NCBI GenBank assembly: GCA_963932465.1
Contig: OZ010790.1
Coordinates: 353,407,633 to 353,471,632, forward strand
Length of the DNA stretch: 64,000 nt
DNA from: Maratus speciosus
Lineage: Eukaryota > Arthropoda > Arachnida > Araneae > Salticidae
Reading direction: 5' to 3'
Within the stretch, counting starts at the first letter, position 1. Each line of letters opens with the position of its first letter. The notes below the pieces were generated by a model. The model did not search any database and was not told where the DNA came from. It saw only the letters and a list, made by a program, of their open reading frames with translations. Positions 33,042-46,081 of the stretch are shown piece after piece. The translations under genes were made by a program, and so were the position numbers.

Positions 33042-34294
33042 CATCGAACTCCAAAAAACATTTTCAGAAAATTGAGTTTAAAGCTTACGTGTGTAATGAT
33101 TATGTAGGATGTAAACAATCTGAAATAATTAAACGTTTTTAAACTTCTTGTTATGGTAGAAACAAAAATAATATACCACTCCAAAGGGGGGGAAATGAAT
33201 TCACAATATAAATAAAAAAAAAGGCTTTATTCACAATTTGATTTTTAACTGGCTAGTAGTGTTGGATTCGCTATATAATTGTAATCTGGTATTCGAAGGT
33301 AAAAATTACTGAGAAATTCCAATATAATAACAAATATAATTTTGTAATTTTCAAGTTGGATACAACGACACCTAAGCAAAATTTGATGTATATCAATTTT
33401 TATTACACAATATTTTAACCAAAGGGTATCCACATTTTTATACAATGATTTGTGACAGAGTTAGTAAGAATGGTTTTTTTTTTTTTTTTTTTGCTTTTTG
33501 TTGTTGTTTTATTTCTAAGTAATGCACAATAAATACATAGTTATAAGTATGCTTTTCATTATCACGTTGCGCTATTTTTCCAATTTTCTTATTTGCTACT
33601 GTAATATAAATCCATTTATAAACCTATTTTACAATTCATTTTTTACAAAGTCTCTGTAGAAAGAAAGATAGATCCATTCTCATTTATTACCGCATGTCTA
33701 GAAGATAAGATTCTTTAGATGCTAACTCTTAACCTGAATAACTTATAAATTCTTTAGAAACTAAGGGAAGATGCTAACAAGATTCCAGAAAACTATTCTT
33801 GGAAAAGGGATTAAGTGGGCTTTCTTGTTCCATTTGGATGTAGAAAAATGTAGTTTGTAAAATAATAACAGAACTCTCCTATTTATTCACTGACGCCTGA
33901 TTTGAAAGCTTCTATCATCTTCAAAATTTCTCTGTCTAGATTTATTCTTGTAAATAAATCTCTTATTGAGAATACAATAGTGGTACAACAAAACATTTAG
34001 GAAAATTGTGTATATTTTTAAATCTCGTTATTTTAATGTAATGACCCTACTTTTAAGAAGCAAAAATTAATTTAATATAAAATATGTAAATTTTCCTTTT
34101 TTCCATTTTTTCCAAGAAAGAAATGAGATATTTTTTTCAGTCAAATAAAACTTTATTTTTGTTAGTAAAGGTATAACGTTCATGGGAATGAACGCCCTTT
34201 TATAAATTATTTTCATCTGTAAAAGATTATATCAAGAACGGCACGTTATACTAATGGAAGATACCTTCCATATTAAAATTGTATTTATGAGATA
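33042..34294. other. AT-rich non-coding DNA
   Basis: T-run at 33475-33492. A short inverted repeat (CGTTCATGGGAATGAACG) lies near 34178. No gene seen. Confidence 0.65.
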
Positions 34295-35934
34295 TAGTCC
34301 ATGGGAAATGTACATTTTACATTGCAAAAGGTCGGGTAGAAGATTTTTTTCTGATTTGTTTATAATGATGACGAAGTGGAAAAACCAAGTTTTCTAAAAA
34401 ATTCTTAAGTCTAAATTTTCTGTGTCCAAAAAACAACAACATTTTGGGACATTTTTTGATTTTTTTAAAATATCTCGAAACCCATTACCGTAGCATATTA
34501 TTTGTCAGTTACAGTATTAAAGAAGGCAAAACTATCTACAACTTTCATATTTACAATTTTTCTATGCACTCAATAGCAAGCGCACTACGTCATTCCAAAA
34601 ATAAAACAATTTTTTCAATTTTCTTAAAAACCGCGAGAAACGTAATTTTTTCCCGGTTATTCAAATGTGCCCCGACAATTTAATGATGTATGTCGACTTC
34701 TAAAAATTGGTAACAGTAAATTATCTATTATTTGCAGACCCACGTATTTATTTTCATATCAAGGGACATTTTATGTTCAATAAATTTATATAAATTTAAA
34801 AGTAGGGCAGAGTGTAGATGAATGATGGAATTTTGATATTTAGGCAGTAACTTTAAGTGTATAGAGTGTTAACTTCAAAGCATTGTTTAAAAGAATACTT
34901 CCATATTTAGTAACTTGTTGGCACGATAGTTTCAATTAAGAAAGAATTTTCATTTAATTTTAATAATTTTTATAATGCATCATTATTTTTCCAGGTATCA
35001 ATGGGATAGTTTTGAAAATTTGCGAAAAACATATTTTATTCCACACTACAATGATATATTTTATTTACCGATTACTGCTAACATATGTTTTACTGTTTTA
35101 AAGATAGCAAACATTCGACTGTAGTTCTATATAAAAGGGAAGACTAAAAAAATAAATGTATTTTATGTAAAAAATACTTTTACCTTATAAATAGCTACCA
35201 TAAAAATGGCAACATATTATTTCACTAACTAATGTTGTGCATTTATGTCTTGTAAAATTTAAAAATTCTGTCAATAGAATATTTGAAATCACTAGTTTCA
35301 TAAAAATATTTAAAAAAATAGTGTTAATTTTTTTTTTTTTTTTAACACTTATATCAATAAATATAACAACAGATTATATCATCTTAGCATTCACAAATAT
35401 ATAAAACTTTAAGATTATCTATTAATTGTTTTAAAGCTCAAAGAGATAAACTTACTTAATTGTTGAAAAATATACTTTGTGGAATATTCAAATATTCTGT
35501 AATATGTACTGTTTAGAAACTATATCTGTTTAATGATCTCAGTGATACCATTTATAAAATTAAATACCAATTTATTTATGATTACAGACGATAAAAACAT
35601 TTTTGTTTTCGCATTGATCATCTGTTTCATTCAACTCCTCTTTCCCAACACAATAAAGATACGCAATATGACTGCATAATCAAAATGAAAAAATGTATAT
35701 TAAAAATAATATTTTTTATAGGCTATTTAACAATATTATTTTCTCTTTGATGGCACTGTTGTAGGATTATTAGCATCCGGTTTCAAAGGAATAACCTTAT
35801 CCTGAATGAAACAGATATCTGGATTGCCTAGTCTAGAGGTATAAATTCTGATACTTCTCATTCATCAACATTTTCCTGAACTTTCTCTTGTATTGCCTAG
35901 TATAGGAGTCTATAATAGGACTTCTGTTGTAGAA

Positions 35935-36270
35935 ATCTTAGTATTGTCATAGTTTCTTCTTCATCGTCATCTGGAGAAAATTTAACAACATTTCCGCAAT
36001 TGATTCCGCAACAATTTTTGCAAGTCGAAGAGCACTTTATTCCTGTCTTTCGGCATGTACATATGCTTTACCACAACTCTTTTTACATGAGCAAGAAATA
36101 ATTTGCAGCAAAGATTGAGGAACTGGATCTTTAATTGTCTCAATCGATATAAGCCTTTGATTGATGTTCACACAACCCCACTTCTCTGTTTTTTCTTTTT
36201 TTTTGTTTCCTAACCAGGTTTGGATTTGTTGGTAAAAACTGTAACCAAAATAGAAAATCAAAATAGAAAA
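35935..36270 (-). pseudogene. CXC-type cysteine-rich C-terminus of a transposon-associated protein
   Basis: The minus-strand frame from about 36270 carries YQQIQTWLGN, a WG segment, then PVPQSLLQIISCSCKKSCG. This layout (WLG, WGW-like, P-x-P-x-x-LL, then paired cysteines) is known from proteins repeatedly found in arthropod repeats, whose ends resemble a tesmin/TSO1 CXC zinc-binding domain. Near 36035 the frame shifts by one and continues GIKCSSTCKNCCGINCGN, completing the cysteine pattern, followed by an acidic stretch. The N-terminus is lost in AT-rich sequence. The CXC part probably binds zinc and DNA; its role in transposition is unknown to me. It lies in the centre of the 3.4 kb long-TIR element, which suggests that it is that element's own gene. 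Confidence 0.65.
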
Positions 36271-36385
36271 GTAAACACTAATCCGATTAGAATTCACTGT
36301 TAGCAATTCTAAGCCAAAAACAATCATTTAAATCTATTAAATTGCAAGCGAGAAATTGTAAAAAGAACGCGCTCGTAGATTTAAC

Positions 36386-36452
36386 ATTAGCGTTCCAGTT
36401 TCTTCGCGTGATTAGAGTAATCTCACGCAGAAACATTTGTACGCTAATTTTA
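36386..36452. repeat. Small imperfect palindrome
   Basis: TAGCGT at the left mirrors ACGCTA at the right, with GTTTC/GAAAC and GCGTGATTA/TAATCTCACGC inside, around a centre near 36412. It may be a small MITE remnant. Confidence 0.5.
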
Positions 36453-36641
36453 AACCTATAAGAGCATTCTTTTCAAAATTCTTGCTTGAATTTCAATATT
36501 TATTTACTTTTTTACATATGATACCTGCGGTCAATATCTAACATTGCGCGTTTTTAATTTTTCGAATTTTTTTGAATTTTTTTAATAAGGGTACCTTAAA
36601 TTTCAGAATGGGTTCCAAACAGTTCTCCGAAAATGAAAATG

Positions 36642-36642
36642 C

Positions 36643-36687
<45 letters not shown>

Positions 36688-36690
36688 TAT
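36642..36690. repeat. (AT)n microsatellite
   Basis: AT repeat of about 49 bp with one interruption (ACATAT). Confidence 0.95.
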
Positions 36691-37692
36691 AAATCATCCA
36701 AACCCGAAAAAGTACAAAAGCACAACATTAGATATTGATCTTAGGTATCCCAAGAAGAAAAAAATATTTAAAAGTAATAAAAGGCAAGCGATATATTTGC
36801 CAAGAACGCTCCCATTAGGTTTGATATCACCTTGCGAATGTCTTCGTGTTGGTCTCCTAATTCATATAACTGTGACTTTAAACGCCTCAATACTACAACT
36901 ACAGTAAAATCTTTGAAAAGGAACTATGTATATACGGAATCCTGTCTTTAAAGAAAAAAAAAATATTTTTTCAAGAGAAAGAAGATGAACAATTATACCT
37001 GCTAAGATGGAAACCTGTTTAAAGCGGAATATGTTTCGGTTCCTTTCGGTTCGGTTTTCAATACTTTAATTAATCAATATTTGACAAAGCTGAAATAGTT
37101 CAGCATTACGTATTTAATGATTACACACTTAAAATTTTCAAAATCCGACTATTAGAGATTTATTAAAATTCTCGTGGTAAATTTTCTTTTTAAGGGGTGC
37201 GGGAGTGGGCAAAATCCATGTTTGCCACGGTTGCAAAAAAGGCTAGTTTTGGCCCTGAAACACACGATATCCTGCTACCAGTTTTTAGGAGTCAACATGC
37301 ATTATTAAATCGGCGGGGAACATTTGAATAATCGGGGCAAAACTACGTTTCTCAAGAAAATTGAAATTATTATCTTATTTTTGAAATGGCGTGCTGCTGT
37401 TGCTATTGAGTGTATAAAAAGTTGTAACTATGAAAGTTTTAGAGAATTTTATCATATATAATATTGTAGTTGACAAGTAATATGCTACGGAAACGGGTCT
37501 CGAGATTTTTCAATAAAATAAAAAAAAGTCCCAAATTTTTGGCCACAGAAAATTTAGCCTTGAGAAATTTTGTTAGAAATATTGGTTTTTCCATGTTGGT
37601 ATCATTATAAATAAATCAGGAAAGAAAAATCTTCTACACGACCTTTTGCAAGGTAACCCTCCCCTTTTTTTAGTACATTTCCCCTGGACTAA

Positions 37693-39041
37693 TATTTCGT
37701 AGCACACCTTTTCAATGCTGCGTATTTGTGTTTTGTTAGAAAAGCAATTTCAATTTAGTATGCATAGATATTTTTGGCAATCATATAAATATGTAGTAAT
37801 ACAGAGAAAACAAATATTAATTTTTGATATGCATTGCTACTTACAGCATTTTTTCGTGCATTTTATGAAGAAAATTTCCCCACAAAATTTACTTAAAAAT
37901 CGCGGTGTTCGTCAAACATGCGTACGCGGGATTTGAATGGTCTAAGTATGCATGTCTATTAATTAATTCTTAAAATCATGGGAGAACAATTTTGTATTTT
38001 AGTTTAAGAAATGCATCGTGAACAGTAAACACTACATAATTGTAACGTGATGAAACTTGTCACCTAATCAACTCCACTGTTACCACACGGTACTGACTAT
38101 TTTCCTCCAGGTGTATGATGAGAAGGATTTATGAACTATATACTGAAAGCGCTTATACATTTTTATTTCGATTTTTATAGGGAATTTAATAAAATAATAT
38201 TTTCCAACTAAGGTTCTCATAGAGGGTTCTTATGTAGCAAACAAAATTTAAATGCAATCTAATACTTTCAGATTTATTCTTCTTACAAAGTTGTGCAGGT
38301 AAACAAGCTGTAGTTAGAACGATACGTTTTTGCGTTTTCAGAGGGGAAAAATGAAAAAAATTGCAATTAAAAAAAGTTGTGATATTAAAAATAGATAAGT
38401 GCATGGTATAAAAATTTAAATAAAGTGTAAAATAAGAAATATTATTAAACGGAAAGGGGGGGATTGGTACTTCTAAGATTAATGCTCACCCTCTCATGCT
38501 GAGGAAAATTGGTCAACACAAAACATTTTCTAGGGCCCTATATGAAAATGTTTTTGCTGGAAATAAATGCAAATACCTTATTATCCTTGATGAAGCATGA
38601 GTTTATCCTAGGTACTACAACAAAATAATGTTTATACGCCATCGGAACCGTGGAGAAAAATATGTTCAATCCTTGTTCCGAATATTCAAAGAAACTTTCA
38701 AAACAGGCCTATGATCACATGTTTCTCTTACAATGGAAAATAGAAAAGAAGAAGGTTGAATAAAAATGTTAATATCAACACATCATACTATTAGAGGACT
38801 TCTTTATGTCCGACATTTACAGGCTAAATGCCATTTCTGTAACACCAGCGACTTTCAAAGAGGGAAAATGTAAAATATTAAAAATATAAAAAGTCAAGTG
38901 AGAGTATTACTCGCGCACAGATTGTTCCGTACAATAATATAGGAATTAGTAAGTGTATTATTAAAAAATACCTTTGCTAAAAGAATACTAAGACTTTGTA
39001 AAAACTATACAACGTAGGGTTGGGTATAGCTGTATAGTATA
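37693..39041. other. AT-rich non-coding DNA
   Basis: No gene or repeat I can support. Frames at 37715-37936 and 38186-38404 have no recognisable motif. Confidence 0.65.
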
Positions 39042-40151
39042 CAGGGTGCAAAGGAAAGTCCCTTTAACCTGAAAATTATTGCGAACGGAGAGAGCTACAG
39101 CTATACAAGCGAGGTAACGGTACAGCAAAGAGACTACGCCGGACCTAATGCAAACGACAGCAGAATCCCTAATGGCGATTTTTGGAAGATAGCCATTGCA
39201 AATCGAAAACGAAATCAGGTAGAGCAAATTTCCCAATTAGAAAGTTTTAGAGCATCAATTAATTATAACAAAACGACATTTGGTGCACACGGATAAGATA
39301 AATCGTCGACTGCATACTCAAATATGTCCGAAATCGATGGGCACTTTATACTGTGATGTAATATCTGTAAAGATTTAATTTCCAATGCATTTAAAATTTT
39401 AGAATAACCCTTTCAGGGCAAGAAGAATTCTGTTCGTAATCTGATAAAATAAATGACTGACAGCAGAATGTTCAAACGAATTTCTCAGAAAACAACATCC
39501 CGCTAATTTGCACTTTCATTACAAAAGCAAAATTTTATTAAAATATTCTTGGTGCCATTTGCCAGTTTTTGAATTAAAATTAGATGGCTAGAGCGTCTAG
39601 CCACCGCCCTTGAAAGGGTTAAATCCATGTTGTTGTATTAAAGAGGCTTGCAATAGACGTTCCATGGTGAGAAATGTGCATGCAGAATTACTCTCACGAA
39701 TACAAACGTGTATCGTGAGCAATGGCGAACTTTTCGAACATTTTGAATATTAACTTTTTATCACTGTGAGACAGTTTGTCTTTTTTGTGTGTGTGTGATG
39801 TTATCAAAATGTATTGAGATAAGTACGTATTTATAGCATAAATTGTGCGTATTTCTTCATACTTCTAACTATTCCATTCAAATGTTTACACAAAATGAAG
39901 TGCATCGATTTCGGCCATTTTTGGGTAAACAGACGAAGATTTATCTTTTGATCTATCTCTTTTCGTTTTCGATTTCCAGTGGCTATCTTCTAAATTTCAC
40001 CACTAGGGGCGCTTCTGTCATTTTTATTAAATCGGGCGTAGTCGCTATACGTTAGCTGTACGCTATACGCTGATGTTAACTCACTTGCACAGCTGTAGCT
40101 CTCTCCGTTCAAGAGTATTTTCAGGTTAAAGGGACTTACCTTTGCACCCTG
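39042..40151. mobile_element. 1.1 kb long-TIR element with CAGGGTG ends
   Basis: The termini are CAGGGTGCAAAGG on the left and its complement on the right, with TATA on both outer sides (39038-39041 and 40152-40155). The inverted arms reach about 300 bp each (to about 39345 and from about 39850), including AACGGAGAGAGCTACAGCT and TCGATTTCGG motifs. The open frames 38988-39236 (-) and 39843-40055 (+) are mirror images inside the arms and not genes. There is no transposase. Confidence 0.85.
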
Positions 40152-40439
40152 TATACTAGAAATATATAAATGGATATACCATGAAAGTTCAAAGATATAT
40201 GGAACTTAAATAATAGCAAATATTGCTATTCTGTATATTTCTTATTCCATATAGGTTTTTAGTTAACCTTTAAAGACACAGTAGGTGTATTGAGAAAGCC
40301 ACTCAATGGAAACTAGTCTCAAATCCCATAGCATTTATGTGATTCATTCTCATTAAATTAGTCTGTTTTTAACAATTTGACGTTTATTGCTTTTATACTG
40401 CTACTGAGCATTGCATTGCAAAAACATATCCTTAAAATT
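40152..40439. other. AT-rich non-coding DNA
   Basis: Nothing recognised. Confidence 0.6.
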
Positions 40440-41178
40440 TGTTATCTAGGCTTTAAAAGCCGATGGAGCATAGAGTACGCCGTCCCTGTCATTATGTATG
40501 TCCAAACCGTCCGTGTTTTTAAGAGTTAATATCTCAGCTAATTACCGACGATTTTTTCCGAAATTGATGATCAACAATGCTTTTATACTTCTGCTACTTT
40601 AGGTACCTCCAGTTCTGCTGAACACTTTTGCTGAAGCCTGAAAATCGAAATTTGAGTGTAACGGAAAAATGCGATTTTCTCAAAAACAATGTAACCTAGG
40701 GTAATCCATATAATTTTCTTGCAAGGTTTAATTAAATTAATGTCTACTAATTTTTTCATAATTTTAGTTTCAATAGATTCGGAATTAGATGGTGAGAACA
40801 TATTTTTGCACTACATTTTCCACCATAACTTTGAAAATATAATACCTAAAATTAAATGAAATATATTTTTGATTTCAGCGTTACGAAAGCTTTCACACGA
40901 TAACCCACACGACATACAGAGAAAAGATTTTTTTTTTAAGTAAGTTAATTAACCCCTGTATATTTTTCCTAAATATATTTATGAATATTTATTAATCTGT
41001 AAATATGTGGGTCAATAGTCTTTATTATTTCCCCCAATTTGAACTTTCCACGTTGCATAGTTTACGAGTAAAAGGGCTGCGACAGACTGACAGACAGACA
41101 CAGGAGTGATCTTATAATGGTTCCGTTTTCACTTTTTAAGTACGGAACCCTAAAAAATAAAAATAAATAAAAAATAAA
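40440..41178 (+). repeat. Dispersed arthropod-type repeat ending in a TACGGAACCC motif
   Basis: The 3' part reads GACAGACTGACAGACAGACA, then a hairpin GGTTCCGT...ACGGAACC (41119-41149), followed by an A-rich end. The combination of GACAGACA and GGTTCCGT/ACGGAACCC is a pattern I recall from many arthropod repeats, but I cannot name the element. The body upstream to about 40440 is assigned only tentatively. Confidence 0.45.
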
Positions 41179-42430
41179 TAAAAAAAGGTATTGCATACAT
41201 ACATTTTCAACGTATTCCTGGGGATTCCTCTCTCCTTTTACGTATGGGTTATTTTCCCTTTGAGAAGGCAGCTGTTGAAAATGTGTATTTCTAAACTCAA
41301 AATCGCCAGGATTAATGGACTCTGGGAAGGAGTGAAAGAGTACGCAGTGGTAAGCAATACATCTGCATATTTAAAAAAGAAACCTCTTCTATCTCTGAAG
41401 TCACGATGCTGGCTTAAAGTAAAGAAACAAGGTTATTAAATCAAGCAGTTAATATACGCTTTTTTTTTACATTTAAAATATCTCCCGAAATGCTTCGAAA
41501 TCGTCTTAACACACTCGGTATATGGCGCATGAAACATTAAATTTAAAGTGTCGAATAAAAAAAAAAGGATTTTAGAATAACTTTAACAATATTTTAAAAA
41601 GCTGTTCCTGAAAATAAGATTAAATGAGCTTCGTTCAATTTGGATTCAGAAAAACTATACTTTCTCTGTTAACATCAGCTCTCTTTTATTTACCCACTAG
41701 AATCTCATTTTGAAATAGCAACTTCAAAATTTTCTCAGTTGAATATATTTATTTATATAATTTTTCCCCAACCAAAGAGTGTGTGTGATGGGGTGGAAGG
41801 GAGAGGCAACAAATGATTTCTTAAAAATTTGGTGCATTTGCGACGCAGAAAAATATTAATTATATTTTACTGAAAGAAACCATTTATCTATTAATCCAAA
41901 TAATAAATAAACATTTTTTTAGAGAGCAAAAAATCCAAGCAACATATTTTTCTTAAACATATCTTATAATAAAAAAAAGAAGTAAATGCGTTTAGTGGAG
42001 TTTCATTGAAAATTACGTAATTCTTTTTTTTTTTTTTCAGATATTTGAAGAAAAGGAAGAAGGAACTATATGCTTCTAATGAGATATTCTCCATCTACTA
42101 ATAAATACACTGTATGTTAATTAATTAGCTGCCTATATATCAACAAGTCTCCTGAAATCCATCTCGCTCGTTTTCCGTAATTCCTCCTGACATTAAAATG
42201 GCACGATAAGGCGTTCCTGAGGAAGGGTCTATTCATTTCCTCGGGATCAAACTCCCGCGTACTTCCTAGGGAACAAATTCTAGGATGACATTCCTTTACG
42301 GTGCTTTTGATATCCCAAGTGTGATTTTGTCACAATAACAATTTGGTAAGATTTTATTTAAAAAAAGTTTATTGTATTTGATCAGTTTCGATTTTTAGGT
42401 GAGTTCATAATTATATAAATACGTAGCATC
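41179..42430. other. Mostly AT-rich non-coding DNA
   Basis: An 82-codon frame at 41191-41439 (+) has somewhat higher GC and a basic composition but no motif I know. I leave it unassigned. Nothing else is supported. Confidence 0.5.
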
Positions 42431-42545
42431 TATTTTCGTTGCCTGGCCCCTCCGTCTGTCTGTCTATCCGTCTTTCCGCATATAACAGCGCAAACACTAC
42501 CAAACCGAATGGTTTGAAATTTAATATATGTAATCATTGCAGAAT
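42431..42545 (+). repeat. Repeat fragment with CTGTCTGTCTATCCG
   Basis: GTCTGTCTGTCTATCCGTC is followed by a sequence containing CCGAATGGTTTGAAATTT. This pairing is common in dispersed arthropod repeats. The boundaries are not defined. Confidence 0.4.
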
Positions 42546-43153
42546 TTTGTCGAGTCATGTCGGATATTATGAAATCGAATGAAAACTTAAAAATATATTT
42601 AAAAAAGTTTTCTTCATTCTATTAAATCCTGTCAAAAGTAATTGTTCATTGATATCTCGTGATAGGTAGTGATTCTAAGTTGTCATGGTGATTATTTTAT
42701 ATTTTTGATGAAGTCATATTATTTCCGCAAAACAGAATTTAATTTGTATAATCGTAATAAATTTTCTATTCATGCCTTTTTGCTGTAATAAAAGATTGTT
42801 AATTCGAAAATAAAATTATATTTCATATAAAATTTTAATTGACAAATTTAATTAATTTTTTAAATCAACATATAAGACAAATATTTCGCAAGATAAAAAA
42901 ATAACCAGAAAAATTTAATTAATACGCAATATTTAATTAATAATATACAGTGCATTATTGGAACATAAATTTTATTTATTCATTACTTATTTTACTGATA
43001 TTTTAAAATTTATCTTATATAATAATAATTTTTGCTAATAACTTTTACTGATTAACGAATAATTTTATACGTAATTAACTCTTATATGAATAATTTATTT
43101 TTAAATATAAATTTTAGTTATTACTTATTTGTTTGTTTATCATTTTAAAATTA

Positions 43154-43205
43154 TCATATATATATGTATACTACCAGAACTACCCGGCTTCGCCCGTGTC
43201 AATTA
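43154..43205 (-). mobile_element. Helitron-like 3' end (minus strand)
   Basis: On the minus strand a hairpin-like CGGGCGAAGCCGGG is followed by TAGTTCTGGTAGT, consistent with the hairpin plus CTRR-T ending of Helitrons and similar to the CCCGGCTTCGCCCG repeats seen in arthropods. The stem is imperfect. The body extends to higher coordinates; the 5' end was not found. Confidence 0.4.
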
Positions 43206-44790
43206 TAAGGAGCCTTCCATGTAAAATAAATTAAAAGGAAATAATACGGCAATCACAATAACTGAAATTTGTGCCTTCCCATCCACAAATCGCTATAAAG
43301 ACAATGAAAAAAACATGGCGTTATTGTCTCTCGCAACCATAGTAAAATCCCTGAGCTTTAATAACAGAATGCACGTTTTCTTTGGCGCGTGTAAGAGAGA
43401 AATATGTGATTTTCCTGACAATACGAAAAAAAAAAATTCCTCCAAATCGCGCAGCACTTAGTGAAATTCTCGTTTGTATGGTATTATCTACATAATAAAG
43501 TAAAAACACTATGTCCGTGCCCATAAATTGTGCCTTTACTGCAATTTTTCTAACTTTTAAACATCACAGAATTTCATTTTTTACAATGTCGAATAAAAAA
43601 AAGTTCTTTCAAATGAAATTTGTTTGAAAATTGTACCTCAGTTTTCTGATTTTAATGGCTTTAAAGTAATTTTTAAGCATGGATATTTTTAAAGCTGAGT
43701 GCAACCCGATTACGAAAGATGAACCTGTTTACACTTAATGCAATAGTATAAGGAAAAGACATGTCTATGAGTAATGCTGGTATCATATTTTCGGTGGCAA
43801 CAACCTAACACAACAATAAATTTCCCTTTTACTGCAGTTTCACGTCTGAACATTGTACATTCGATTGTTCCAACGTATTATAGAAAACAAAAGTACTTTC
43901 AGTAATATTTGTTTGTAATGTTTATCTGAATTTACAAATTTTTTATGTGTTTTAAAATAATTTTTAAGAATGAATATTTTTTAAATATGCTTGAAACCCA
44001 AATACAAAAGATTAACTCAATTGTTCATAAACATTGTAAATAATTCAGAATTTGTTTGCTTTCGCGTAATATTCAATAACTAAATTGGCAAGCGAAATTA
44101 AAACGCCAAAAATAAAATAAAATAAAACAGGAATTTAACAGATATCAAATCAAACTACTCAAAATAAACTGATAAGTATATAAAATTCAAATGGGAATTT
44201 CGTTCCGGGTGCATATAACTTGAATTCCTCCGAACGGATTTCAATGCGACTTGCACTATTAGTATCTTAGGGAAGATTTTAGTGCGTAACATATTGTTTT
44301 CCGTTGCTTAGTCATAGAATTATAGGGGAAAGTTATATAATCATGGTAACCCAATTATGAAGGATTAGTCTTATTAGCTCAATGAAAAATGCAGAGGTAT
44401 TTTTATCTCTAAGTATATTGACGGGTTTATATTCAGCAATGGGTTTGTGCGCTAGGGTATTCTTACTTTAATGAGTGTGCCTGATACCTATAATGGAATG
44501 CACCTTTGTTTAAAATAATATAGAATGACTTATGTTTTAAGCGACTATCTGGCATGCAACTTGATTACAAAATACTAACCTGCAATAATTCTTAAGGTGC
44601 TTCTCCAGTTCTCTGCTCAACAACGCGAAACTTTCTGACACATTTTCTGACTCATTAAACGTAAAGGCTTACAATTTGTAGGCCTGACTATTAAAGCGAT
44701 TTGGAATTGAAATGAGTTTTCCCTTTTTTCATAAATAAATTACTTATCGAGTTATGAGCAATTGTGGTTGCGTAGCGGCCAGTTTTTCTC
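43206..44790. repeat. Diverged internal repeats
   Basis: Related blocks are seen at 43535-43690 and about 43820-43985 (for example TTTACTGCA, AAAGT..TTTCA, then TTTTAAGMATG). A further related block, in the same orientation, lies at about 49785-49950. There is no coding capacity. They may belong to the Helitron-like elements that bound this region. Confidence 0.4.
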
Positions 44791-44799
44791 CTTTATTGC

Positions 44800-44990
44800 A
44801 CTGATGCGTCCAAAATTCAGTTCAAAACACCAACTGAAAGATCTTATACCTTTACCAAAATGTGGAAACTATCTTTCGATTACATAGTTTATAAATAAGA
44901 ATTCCTGTGAATTTCATGCGTTTCCGAACAAAAATTAATTAAAAATATGTCAGAAAATAGCTCCTTTGGATTTGAGAACAGCCTTAACTT
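44800..44990 (+). repeat. Dispersed repeat, copy A
   Basis: Shares, in the same orientation, CAGAAAATAGC, TTGGATTTGAGAACA and several shorter blocks with 55740-55925. Non-coding. Confidence 0.6.
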
Positions 44991-45107
44991 GATGTTTATG
45001 AAAAAACTCACATTTTTTGTTTTAATTTTGGAACTCGCGAAAATTAAATTCAGAAAAAGGATGTTCTTTTGACACATTGTGGTAATTTTTTTAATTTTTT
45101 AAATTAA

Positions 45108-45165
45108 AATACATGTTTTCTTTGGCGCGCTTAACATAAGTATACAATATTTCCCACAATACGAA
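45108..45165 (+). repeat. Repeat of the 43365-43435 segment
   Basis: GTTTTCTTTGGCGCG followed about 35 bp later by ACAATACGAA occurs here and at 43372-43430. The minus-strand frame 45099-45455 crosses this repeat and has no recognisable motif. Confidence 0.55.
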
Positions 45166-45469
45166 GGAAAATGCATAAAAATACTTACAAATGAGGTAGT
45201 AGTTACCAAAATTTTATTTGGAAAATTTGAAATTTTATTGAAATTAAATCTACAATGATTAGATGAAATGATGTCATTTTCCATAAATTTTAAATCAAGA
45301 CATCTCTCAAGAATTTTTTTGAAAATGTAAATAACCACTATCTTTTTGCTATAAATCACAGAAAATGTTAGCACTGAATCTAAACCAATACAACACTTAG
45401 CGATAACGTATAGATATAAGATATGGCTGTAGTATACAATCGAAGTAGTAAGCAAAATATAGGAGCCAT

Positions 45470-46043
45470 ATGTTTACAATGAGTTTGATTGCGCGTTGAA
45501 AAGATTTGATAGAATAAGACGTTATATCTAGCCTTTTTTTTCTTTTTCTTAAATTGTTTTCATGAAATTTGACTGTTTGTATTTAAATAGATGTTTTAAT
45601 TTAAAAAAAACATTCATATTGAGGTGCTACGCTATTTTCCCGCTCTTATAGTTAAAATTTTTATTTTATATACAAAAGAATGTGAATTTTCTGTTTAGAA
45701 TGACGTCAATATCAAACACGCAAAAATATAGCAAGAAAATCTGAATTTTTATTGACAAATAGAAACAAAATACACGCGTTTTCCTTATTTTTTTTACATT
45801 ATTGTGTCATTTTTTAGGGTGTGGCAACAGGAAAGAAACGTTTGAATTTAAAAAGACATATTTCTATAATGTTAAATTATGGAAGTGGTAGAAATAAGGG
45901 ATAAATAGTGGTCTGATAATTTTTTAGACAGTGATCTTTTCCACGTTCTAAAACGTATGCACATGAAGTTTCGTTCACATCGGTCAAAAATTAAAGATTT
46001 GTATAAAGGACATACACACAGATAACGGTTTTTATACATACAT

Positions 46044-46081
<38 letters not shown>

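Larger units (their letters stand above)
34295..37692. mobile_element. 3.4 kb transposon with inverted arms of about 400 bp
   Basis: The left arm (34295-34715) and right arm (about 37285-37692) are inverted copies along their whole length with moderate divergence. Both ends read approximately TAGTCCAKGGGAAATGTAC, giving clear matching termini. The 2.6 kb interior contains a minus-strand cysteine-rich protein fragment (35935-36270) and an AT microsatellite at 36642-36690. No DDE transposase motif was recognised. The plus-strand frame 34444-34683 lies inside the arm and is not a gene. Confidence 0.8.

Noticed and set aside
38988..40055. Two similar proteins at 38988-39236 (-) and 39843-40055 (+)
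   Set aside because: They are mirror images in the arms of the 39.0-40.2 kb long-TIR element.
45099..45455. 118-codon minus-strand frame
   Set aside because: Built of AT-rich codons, overlaps a dispersed repeat shared with 43.37 kb, and has no recognisable domain.
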